From positions 499,042 through 563,041 of the forward strand of contig NW_006766890.1 of the NCBI RefSeq assembly GCF_000275845.1: a stretch of 64,000 nt of DNA, in the 5' to 3' direction. Below the pieces are notes generated by a model. That model was not told where the DNA came from. It worked only from the letters and a program-made list of their open reading frames with translations, and did not search any database. The stretch is from Dichomitus squalens LYAD-421 SS1. Lineage: Eukaryota > Basidiomycota > Agaricomycetes > Polyporales > Polyporaceae. The translations under genes were made by a program, and so were the position numbers. The first letter of the stretch is position 1. Every line of letters starts with the position of its first letter. Shown in pieces: positions 1 through 8,916 of the stretch.

Positions 1-1001
1 CAGCGTCGTCTCCGCTGGTCCGAGAAACAAAAAGTCTGCGTCGCCGTCGCCGTCACTTCTGTCAAGATTGAAGACTGCCACCTTCCCACCGTTCATTTTG
101 ACGGCGTGGGCATAGCCCGCGGCAGGATAGACCTTTAGTTAACAGTCAGTTCCGGTCCTTTATCAACCTGCCTGTCTTGGTACTTGCCGTCGACGAGGTG
201 CCCACCACGATGCACAGGTCGGCGTGGTCGACTAGCCCATCTAAAAACCACGGCATCTCCCCAAACCACACGACTCCCGGACGCGCAAGGGACCCACAAT
301 TCTTGCAGCGGGGTAGATCCTTCTCGTCAATGTGCGGTTCGGGCTCGTCGCGTGCGAAAACGTTCTCCGTCCCCGCAAGAGCCGGACATACGGGTGAGTG
401 GAGATTGAATTCCCGGTGCCCACACCGTGCGGAAGTGCACACGACGTCGAAGAGTCGCCCGTGCATCTCGAGCATGGAGTTCTGGACGGCTGACGAGCTC
501 ACCTCGTCTGCAAGCTCCGGGTGGGTCTCAGCGATTTGCGTTAGGGCTCGGCGGCTGAGGCCGTCGACGTTCTGCGTTATGAGCGTGAAGGACGCGCCCG
601 ACACGACCGTCTCCCTGATGGATGGGACGGAGAACTTTGCCAGCGCAAGGTGCCCAGGATTAGGCTGGGCTGCTAATGCCCTAAACAATTAATGGCCAGA
701 GCGTCGTATGCAACTCGGCAGGAAGAGGGTGTCATTCACTTCTCCCGTAGATAGTAGTAAAATTGCCAGACCCGTGAAGGGCTTGCGCGAAATGCTTCGG
801 GGGTAGCGAGCTTGATAGCATCGTACTTTCCGCCACAACCCTCCTGCTCCTCGAAAGGTAGGTACCCCTAGTGATCCCGTATTGAGATTGAGCTCAGCTC
901 ACTCTCCCGAGACCACACATACCGGATGCTGCAGATAAACCTGCACCAGCCACTGCTATGGTCCGCTTCGAAGACTTGAGAGCGGACGTGAATGCAGACA
1001 T
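1..1001 (-). CDS. SIRT5-like NAD-dependent protein deacylase, 5' complete, 3' end outside window, frameshifted
   Basis: Class III sirtuin, expected to remove acyl groups from lysines using NAD+, often in mitochondria. Inferred exons: 1001-923, 867-740, 680-188, 132-<1. The start ATG at 1001 opens a short N-terminus leading into the NAD-binding [10 protein letters not shown] segment, then [13 protein letters not shown], the TQNVDGL catalytic-core motif, the HG catalytic histidine, two Cys-x-x-Cys-type pairs for zinc, [16 protein letters not shown] and VYPAAG. All are in sirtuin order and length. Two oddities. Reading WRK into [12 protein letters not shown] needs a one-base skip at about 826, so the gene as written is frameshifted in exon 2. 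The family Tyr-His-Tyr-Arg quartet that reads succinyl or malonyl lysine appears as Tyr-Tyr-Tyr-Leu. The intron at 187-133 uses a GC donor. It is head to head with the gene at 1409. Family assignment is firm; whether it is functional is open. Confidence 0.85.
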
Positions 1002-1408
1002 GTCGTCGGAAGGCGAGGAAGACATGGGCCTGCGGTGAGGGAAAATGAGCATTGTACCTCGAAAAAATCTCACTTCTTAGAGGCGCACTTCGCTCGACCT
1101 GGTTTCTAGGCAGCACGGGGTCTATAGTTCGCTCACAAAATCATTTGGTAGCTGCCAGGCGCTGCTGGTATCGGAGTGCGTACAAGTCAAAGCTAGTCAC
1201 TTCTCCCGAGACTGCCACACTAGCGATCGGGCAGCGATCTGTATCACGTGTATTGCTCGATCTCGATCGACAGACTTTTCACGGTCCTGCGGCTCCTGCC
1301 CCACACTGCCGCATTTTACACATTTGTCCCTCTCCTCTGACTCCCTCTCAAACGCCTAAATAATCCCAGCACGCACCACCCCTTTTCACCTTCTCACCAA
1401 CATACCCG
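1002..1408. promoter_or_regulatory. Shared divergent promoter, sirtuin / DUF2423 gene
   Basis: This 407-bp spacer separates two start codons facing away from each other. It holds a CACGTG E-box at 1245-1250 and a pyrimidine-rich tract just before the plus-strand start. No further gene is visible. Its role as a shared promoter is inferred from position. Confidence 0.5.
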
Positions 1409-2264
1409 ATGGCCAAGTCGACTCGCTCTAAAGTCAAGCGCCATTTCCGCGCAAAGAAGCGTGAGCAGGGCGTGTACGCCGCGACGGAGGCCGCACGCCT
1501 CCACCGCCTTAACATGAAGCTCAAGGTCCTCATCACGACGGAGAAGGATGAGGAGACACCAGAGGGCGATGCAGGCGCCGAGGGCGAGAGCGGAGAGTGG
1601 GTCGACGACGGTGCAGCAGGTTGGTCTCCGTTCTCGTTCGCCGCTCTGGGCTTGATCGACCCGGACGACATCACGGCCGAGCGCATGGGACAGCTGTTCG
1701 AGCCCCTTGGGGCGTTGTAGAGGACTCTGTCAAGCGAGGGCGATCTGAAAGAGGGTCTTCGAAGCCTCGCGGCACCAGTGCTCTTCCCCTCTCGGGCCTG
1801 CCCTAGCGGACTCGAGCTTCTCTCCCCAGCCCGTGCCCAGCTGTTCCTCCTGGATACGAAGGCTGACCTCCTATGTAACAGACGGCCAAGCGCCATCTGA
1901 CGAGAACGCAAACGGAGCAGGTTCGCACGTCCCCACTGTATCCGTAAACACACGCTTACCATGTACCCTACCCCCTTCTTGCGCTACGTACTATATGCTG
2001 CCCCCACTATTCCCCCACCCCCTACCCTCCATCACAATCCATCACAATCCAATCGGACTCGGACTCTCAGACGCAATGGACCTCGACCCCGCCCCAGGCC
2101 CCTCCACCGAAAAGAAGATCTCGACGCACGGCCCGCGCAACTCCCGCCGCGAGCAGTGGCGCGCGTCGAAAGGCTTGCCCGCACGGCCCAAGTCCAAGGG
2201 CACGAACCGCCAAGGCGGGATCGCCGCAAGACGGAAAGCTGGGCGGCCGAGTCGGAGGCGGTGA
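1409..2264 (+). CDS. Small basic nucleolar-type protein, DUF2423 / LLPH / yeast YBL028C family
   Basis: The N-terminus (AKSTRSKVKRHFRAKKR) is the DUF2423 signature of LLPH/YBL028C proteins, which are small nucleolar factors linked to large-subunit ribosome biogenesis. Exon 1 starts at ATG 1409, runs through an acidic stretch to a GLIDPDDIT segment and meets a TAG at 1718-1720. A second exon begins after the ctcag acceptor near 2064 and encodes MDLD, then a basic tail (STHGPRNSRREQWR, RPKSKG, NRQG, RRKAGRPSRRR) that is the usual family C-terminus, stopping at 2262-2264. No donor of the right phase (one base into a codon) exists between the GLIDPDDIT segment and the TAG, so the exon 1 to exon 2 junction is unresolved. 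A one-base assembly error near the GGGG at about 1708 is possible. Exon identities are solid; the precise join is not. Confidence 0.75.
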
Positions 2265-3171
2265 GCTCCCGGCTTTTTTTTTGGGGGGGGAGGGTCTGCG
2301 CGTTGCTTTTGTCGGACGTCCGTCGCTCCTATTTGGGTCGCGGTCCTGCGTTGTTGTCTGTACTGCAATTCTTTTATTTGTTTCACTCGGCTCTACATGC
2401 GAGTGTGAGTGCTTGCGGATGCCGCCGGGCAGGACGAGCAATGGCGGCAGCTGCGCGGATCGCAAAGTGGTAACCTAACGGAGGGTGGTATCTAAATGAG
2501 CGACTGCACCGACAGGTCGACGTCTGTACGAGACAGGTATGCTATGAGTATCAGAGCCGAGAGTAATACGAGATATGACACAAGAAAGCAAGATAGAGAG
2601 ATGGGAGATAGAGATGTTATAGCGGGAGACGGAGACGAGTCGTCGCACTGGCGTCGCGGGCGCCGTGGGGCGAATAGAGTGGTCGATCCGATCCCATGAG
2701 GAACAGGCACAGGGCAACGGCCATGCATCGGCGGAACGGGCTATCCGCGGAATGTATTGTACTGCACAACGGGTTGGGATCAATGTCCATTACTTCTGGC
2801 AACATACGTACACCTCTCCTCTTCAACCATCCTCACATCCAAGAGATAGAGCAGAGTCATGCCACCGCAAGCAGGCAGCGGAGCAGGTGGGGATTACAGG
2901 GGGAGGGGCCATTTAGCAGCGGTCCGGGGGCGCCGGGTATTATAAGGTGTGACGAAGCTAATCACGGTACTTGCTATTCGAGGAACGAGCCAGTGAGGTG
3001 GAGGGAAGGAGGGAGAGCACGAGTACGGTCATCATCGCGGCGGACGCACAGCGACGCCGCGCACGCAGTCGTGAACAAGCATTTTGTGGGCGTAACGAGC
3101 TGCGAGTACGAACGGACGAGCAGGTACAGCGATGAGCGGAGAGGGGGTCCTTTGCGAGGGCGAGGGCGGTC
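2265..3171. other. Intergenic region between convergent genes
   Basis: No gene is supported. Nine T followed by eight G (2274-2290) lie about ten bases after the upstream stop, presumably in its 3' UTR. The rest is purine-rich on the plus strand. The open frames here have no family features. Confidence 0.6.
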
Positions 3172-5029
3172 TCAAACGGCGTTGAACGAGGACTTGTCGT
3201 CGCCCGTCAGCGACTGCGGCTTGTCGGTCATCGCCGAGGTCGGGCTGGCGCTGCACCAGATGTACATCAGTATATGAACCGTACGCTGCGGCAAAGGAAA
3301 GCACACACGCGAAGTCCTCCATGACGATCTGGTCCGTCGTGACATGCACCTCCGGTCTTGCCGGATACCGAACGGTCTTGTTCTGGGTGAACCGGTATGC
3401 GGCGTTGGGCACGCGGGGCGAGGCGAGCTGCGTTGCGCTGTGGACGTAGATGTCGTCGTCGTCCATGTCGGGGAGGCGGGTCACTGTCCTGGTGGCCGAT
3501 ATAACGCTGCAGGGACTCGGGTTAGATTCCTGAACAACGTGAAGTGACGGGGGGAATATGTCACTCACGTCATCACCGTAACGGGAACCTGTGGAGATAC
3601 TGTGAGTGAACAATCGCTTACAAGCAGAGACAGAGCACTCACAGTAGTGATACTGAGACGGTAGCCCACATATATTCAGTTACGGCTGTCAAATCGTGGA
3701 TCGTGGGGGGCTCAGAACTTACAGGTCCATGGTCGCTAGGATCACTCGAGTCAGCAAGAACGATAGGGGAACTTTTGGAGATCGCACTCACTGTTGAGAT
3801 TCACGATGCTGAAGATCTATTGAAATCCGCTATGTCAGTCCAACATTGGATGACCCACAACAAAGGTTAACTCACAGCAGGGAGCGCATTGAACGTGAAT
3901 GCTATCAAAAAGTAAACGACACCCTCCCTGAAGAGGAGCTCCCAGACGCTTGACCCCTCATCGCTCTTCATGAGACCAGCGACATGGAGGACTGTAATGA
4001 CGAGGTTGAAGCCCAGCGCTAAGAAGAGATAACCATCTCAGCACCATCGTCTCACTGCACGACACACGTCCAGATAGCGACAACAAATTGACACGCACTC
4101 GACCAGAAGGTGACGCTCAAGAACACCCTGTTCGTGTGCGACAACGCCGTCGCGACACACATCTGCTGCACGGCGTCGTACTGGGCCGACACGGTAAGCA
4201 TGCCGCGGACCAGGAGCGCGGTGTGCGCAAGGCACAGAGTCCCGAGGGCGACCACAATCGGGAGTTTGCGTTCCCAGACCGCGATGCTGTTTGGCGAGCG
4301 GTAGGCGGGATGCGCGTATCAGCGGCCGTCGCCGATCGGAATCGCGACATGATTAAAAAGCAAGCTTACGTCCGGAGCATGAGCACGACCGAGGCGCAGA
4401 TGATGGACAGATTGCCTGCCACCTGTCCAGTGTGAAGTGAGAAAAGTTCGCAATGCGAAGGTAAAGGGAGACAACATACGCAAATGAATATGTACAAAGA
4501 ATGGCAGTTGATCTGAAGCCCGGTCAGAGGATTACGCTAGAGATAGATAGATAGGACGCGACGACGAACTGCATGCTTCACGGTGAACGAGGCCATCCTG
4601 GAGATGGCTGTAAATACCCATTGACGCAAGGACAAGACAACCGCAGCACACTTACAGCGACGCGATGGACAGGACCAGGATGTACCGAGCAATGAAGAAG
4701 GGAACTGCATGGGGTGTTCAGCTTCACAACAACGGGAAACGAGTACGACAGCGCATACCCTTAGCACAAAACGAAGTCAATGACGGCAGCGGCAGGATTG
4801 ATATGGTCAGCTTACCCATTGCCATTTCACCTTCCGTTTCCCTTGGAGAATTGACCACTCGAAGTCCGAAGTTTGGAAGACCTCCCAAATGTAGAGACCG
4901 AAGCTTGCGAACACGACATTAATGTTGGCCGCTGTATTTACCGTCGAATTACTACAGACTCAGAGTGAGATTGAAAAGGCACGTACCGCCATCCCTGGTG
5001 AGCTCCTGCTGGGACGTCCAGTCGACCAT
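3172..5029 (-). CDS. Agaricomycete multi-pass integral membrane protein (unnamed expanded family)
   Basis: Member of a family, expanded in mushroom-forming fungi, with about seven membrane segments and no assigned function. Starts MVDWTSQQEL at 5029; exon 1 ends at 4987. Later short exons encode FGLYIWEVFQT, a cytoplasmic GKRKVKW loop, FFIARYILVLSIASL, INCHSLYIF, VAGNLSIICASVVLML, IAVWERKLPIVVALG, an exon with LFREGVVYFLIAF, and VTVMTVISATRTVTRL. The order matches the family: VNC/INC motif before TM4, IAVW at the TM4-TM5 loop, then a cytoplasmic tail with HVTTDQI. The last intron (3308-3251) joins EDFA to ASPTSAMTDKPQSLTGDDK, ending at TGA 3174-3172. At least nine introns are needed, several near 55 nt. 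Some internal exon borders are approximate. A sensory or transport role has been guessed for the family but I see no evidence for either. Confidence 0.75.
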
Positions 5030-6556
5030 GTTTGCGAGGGAAAGGGGACCGAGGAGGCAGAGAGGAGAGGGAGAGGAGGCGCAGGCACAGGCGGAGGCGG
5101 AGGCGGAGACAAACACGCAGGCAGGGCCTGCGGTAGACACCGTCTTTACTTAAGAAAAAGGCCTATTGTCCGGAGGCGACGTTACGGCACGTGTCGCCTT
5201 GCTCCGAAGGGGAACATGGACGCCCTCCGAGCGCGTTCTCGCGCCCGTTTCCCGTTTCCGCTGTTCCCCTTGTTCTCACAACCTGCCACGCCGCCCGCGT
5301 CCTGCGTTGCGTCCATGACGATTGCGCCTTTGTATTTGCATTTCTGGCTGGCCTGTCCGCCAGTCTCTGTCTTGCTATACGCTCAGCGGATGAGAGCACA
5401 GGAGGGGAGGGCGAGCTGACGCGGAACGCGCCAGAGACGCAGAGAGAACGGACTGTAGGACGGCGTGGCGTCGGGCGGGATGAGCGCTACGCTCGATCGG
5501 AGACAGCCCCGCCCGATCCGCGATACACTCTATCTCCAGATCTGGCATCTCCTGCCTATCCCGGCAGGCGTAGTGCTTCACTAGTACTGCTCTCGCGCTG
5601 CGAGCTGACTCGCCCAAGGCTTCACTCCCAGTCCACAACCAAGCACCGCGCTCTGACAAATGCCATCGCTATCACGACTTCCGTGCAAGCTTGCCTCTCC
5701 GCCCGTCGGACAAACTCTGTGGCTGCGACGCCTCGTGCGTGCGGCGTGGAATACTATAGGCCACATGCGCGGTCAACTTTCGAGTTTCATCTGAGCTGTA
5801 GCAGCCCTGAGCACTACCCTAGCCGCTTACGTAAATATACCCTCTCCGCACTCGCGGAGCAGCCGCCTTACAAGCAGCCGACTGCATTTGTTGCTACGCA
5901 GTAAACCCCAAAATGAAATATCGCACACGCCCTCCGGGCACGAGGCTGGCGACTCAAGCTTCTGTCCTGTCGATCTCGGAACCTCTAATGCAAACGAAGC
6001 TCTGCAGAAGTCACAGCATCATCGCAAGAGGAAACAAGCTTCCGCCCGCGGTGCCATTCTTCGTGGGATGCGCGCTGCGTCCGCCGTCCTAGGAGCCCGC
6101 GAGCGTACCAAACGCCAGCGGCGGCAATGCACGTCAGTCCTGTCAGGATTTTCTGACAGCGGCCAGCCCGCCAAAATAGAGTCCCGGCACGACCTTCCCA
6201 GTCAGAAACGAGGAAGATGTTTACGTAGAACGTAGAGTCGGCATTCACTGAGAGGCCTGACTCACTATTTGACGTTTGTCATTGGCCGGTCATGAGTAAG
6301 GTTCGTACTAACGTCGGTCATAGAATCCCCAGCGCAGCACGCTGCCGAATCTTTTGTGAAGAGGCCGCTCTAACAGGCATCCCCAACATTCCAAGGAGTC
6401 GAAGGACGGGGACGTCAGTTTTCCAGTATGGTTGCACCGCGGTCAAGCAGTGTATGGCGCCGCGGTGTGCACCACGATTGTCAGCAAACATCTGTGGTAT
6501 GGCGAATGCCCAAACTTTTTCAAGCGAAAAAAACCTCCAGAGGCGCTAATCAACCC
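5030..6556. other. Gene-poor region upstream of the TIR element
   Basis: Contains the promoter of the membrane protein gene (GC-rich, just above 5030). A long plus-strand frame at 5191-5904 has no domain, biased composition and no splice logic, so I do not call it. Nothing else is supportable. Confidence 0.5.
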
Positions 6557-7048
6557 CATCAGGAAAAACTCCCCGCGCGAATTCACAGAAAATTAGTGCT
6601 AATGTCAACTAATGACGCCCGTGACCATTGGTGGTCTTATATCTCGAGATTTGCGAGCTGGATAAGTTCCTTGAAGGTAATAATAGGCATACATACTTTA
6701 CTGCAGGCCCAAAAATCAAGGACTGTATGCTCAGAACACGTACAAGGCAAGAGAGACCATCTCTGCGTCTTTCCAAGTCAATTGAAGCCTGCCCTAAATA
6801 CGGGCGCTCACACCACAGCCGCATCCCATTGCGCGCTCGACGCTCCGTTGCCACGTCTCTCCTTCCGACATCAGTGTGCCCACCCAACCTTTCCTCCTTC
6901 TTTTCACCGCTACATACGGGAGTAGCCAGTTTGACTGGTGGGTGATCTAGTACTAGCGGACATGGTGGTATGAGAGTGATACTACAGAAGCTGGGGTCCA
7001 GGTGAGTTGTAAGATACCATGCTGCATAGCAACTCGAAGGTGCGTAAN
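6557..7048. mobile_element. TIR element copy A: left end plus about 490 bp, cut off by the N gap
   Basis: Begins with CATCAGGAAAAACTCCCC, the same 27-nt terminal sequence that ends copy B in inverted orientation (25 of 27 positions match). From 6557 to 7048 it is identical to 7561-8051 apart from one A in a run of A. The right end would lie in or beyond the N gap. The left flank ends in CCC. No transposase frame is visible, so it is non-autonomous or only partly present. Class unknown. Confidence 0.7.
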
Positions 7049-7351
7049 NNNNNNNNNNNNNNNNNNNNNNNNNNNNNNNNNNNNNNNNNNNNNNNNNNNN
7101 NNNNNNNNNNNNNNNNNNNNNNNNNNNNNNNNNNNNNNNNNNNNNNNNNNNNNNNNNNNNNNNNNNNNNNNNNNNNNNNNNNNNNNNNNNNNNNNNNNNN
7201 NNNNNNNNNNNNNNNNNNNNNNNNNNNNNNNNNNNNNNNNNNNNNNNNNNNNNNNNNNNNNNNNNNNNNNNNNNNNNNNNNNNNNNNNNNNNNNNNNNNN
7301 NNNNNNNNNNNNNNNNNNNNNNNNNNNNNNNNNNNNNNNNNNNNNNNNNNN
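7049..7351. other. Assembly gap (303 N)
   Basis: A run of N between copy A of the repeat and the transporter fragment. It sits where two near-identical sequences about 1 kb apart would confuse assembly, so the local order should be treated with caution. Confidence 0.99.
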
Positions 7352-7560
7352 CCACATCATGACCAGGCCGCCGCGGATGAGTGGGGGTGCACACCTAGTA
7401 GCGCAAAAGTATCAGGCGATGTGTATGCAAAGATGACTGCGACAACGACGCACTCAGCCGAATACACAGGGACGGTGGCACTCTTCGGACCAATCCCAAG
7501 GCCGAGCACAAAGCGGGCGACGAACAGGTGAGGCCACGAGTTGGTGACACCTTGCCAGAT
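7352..7560 (-). pseudogene. Fragment of an MFS sugar transporter (myo-inositol transporter type)
   Basis: Reading the minus strand, GVTNSWPHLFVARFVLGLGIGPKSA... is followed by PVYSAE, a 59-nt intron with intact signals (donor GTGCGT at 7453, acceptor CTAG, exon resumes 7394), then CAPPLIRGGLVMMW. The GPKSA-PVY-AE-CAP-RG-L-MMW pattern is typical of fungal inositol/sugar-porter proteins (cytoplasmic loop and TM4-TM5 region). The coding frame is intact within the fragment, but the N-terminal side stops exactly at the left end of repeat copy B (7561) and the C-terminal side runs into the N gap. The rest of a roughly 550-residue protein is not found elsewhere in the window. It is either a gene broken by insertion or a captured fragment. 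Confidence 0.75.
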
Positions 7561-8511
7561 CATCAGGAAAACTCCCCGCGCGAATTCACAGAAAATTAGT
7601 GCTAATGTCAACTAATGACGCCCGTGACCATTGGTGGTCTTATATCTCGAGATTTGCGAGCTGGATAAGTTCCTTGAAGGTAATAATAGGCATACATACT
7701 TTACTGCAGGCCCAAAAATCAAGGACTGTATGCTCAGAACACGTACAAGGCAAGAGAGACCATCTCTGCGTCTTTCCAAGTCAATTGAAGCCTGCCCTAA
7801 ATACGGGCGCTCACACCACAGCCGCATCCCATTGCGCGCTCGACGCTCCGTTGCCACGTCTCTCCTTCCGACATCAGTGTGCCCACCCAACCTTTCCTCC
7901 TTCTTTTCACCGCTACATACGGGAGTAGCCAGTTTGACTGGTGGGTGATCTAGTACTAGCGGACATGGTGGTATGAGAGTGATACTACAGAAGCTGGGGT
8001 CCAGGTGAGTTGTAAGATACCATGCTGCATAGCAACTCGAAGGTGCGTAATGTACTACATCCGAAGGTAAGTCGTCGTATGTGGCCTTGCCCAGCCCCAC
8101 TTTGCATTTCGCGCCTCCAAGAAGTAAGTTGCGGTAGTATAAGCTCATCAAGAGAGGATCCGGCCCACGTTGTAGTGCTATGTGTAGTTGGATGAGGTCG
8201 GAGTAGCGTACCATGTTGGAACTTAGTATACAAGTTTATAGATTACTATGCAGTGTAATCATGCTAGTCGTTGTCGTACCCTTCAATATATTGAATCTAT
8301 CGTACAAGCAACTAGAATCTGAAAATACCAAATGACAGCCTGAATGGCGAGCAAATAATGAATGACCGCCGCTACGGACCCTGCCTACTAAGGCAGCTAA
8401 TGGCTGCTGGTTAGCAGGGGACTTATCTTTTTAGACTAATGGACTAATCCCGCTGGTGAGGGATAATTTAGCTCGCTTAACGCCAATTCGCAGGGGGAGT
8501 TTTTCCTGATG
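7561..8511. mobile_element. TIR element copy B, about 951 bp, both ends present
   Basis: Left end CATCAGGAAAACTCCCC at 7561; right end is the inverted form finishing CCTGATG at 8511. The right portion carries short inverted motifs (for example CTGCC...GGCAG and CAGC...GCTG between 8390 and 8420) and repeated TAATGA/CTAATG words, like subterminal repeats of DNA transposons. No protein domain is recognisable; a 200-codon minus-strand frame at 7612-8214 has no known motif. Flanks differ (GAT on the left, CCC on the right), so no target-site duplication brackets this copy alone. CCC does flank the composite 6557-8511. Superfamily not assignable by eye. Confidence 0.7.
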
Positions 8512-8916
8512 CCCCGTGTACTGGTGGCGAGTCCCAAGCACTCATCTCGACGTGAACGTGCCCCAAGGACATTTTGGTGATAGTTTGAGAAGGGTTATAG
8601 GTAACTCAGAGAACTCCGATAGCGTTTTGACCCCCAGGCGCGACGTGCACGGGGAGCACGACGACAAGCCTCTGGAGGCACGCTTGGACGTACCTGTAAG
8701 CGGAATTTCTCGGGAACATCCGCAAAGCACAAAGTTCGACGCGTAGTTGAGCCGATACACTGTGGCGCCATACACGGCTCGACCACGGCTTGACTATACC
8801 GGAAACTGACGTTCTGCGAAAGACATGACCCGCAACTAATGCAGCTTACACGCCTTCGCACAAATTACCCGCCCCCAACGCGGCGGCACGTAAGACCCGC
8901 CAAACTACCAATAGCA
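8512..8916. other. Spacer between TIR element and ERB1 3' end
   Basis: No gene or continuation of the transporter is recognisable on either strand. Probably the ERB1 3' UTR plus flanking DNA. Confidence 0.5.

Noticed and set aside
5191..5904. 237-codon plus-strand open frame
   Set aside because: Composition is Arg/Ser/Pro-skewed, with no motif, domain or splice context; typical of GC-rich noncoding DNA.
7612..8214. 200-codon minus-strand frame inside TIR copy B, a possible transposase
   Set aside because: No DDE/D residues in a recognisable context, no zinc finger, and the frame arises in a short non-autonomous-sized element.
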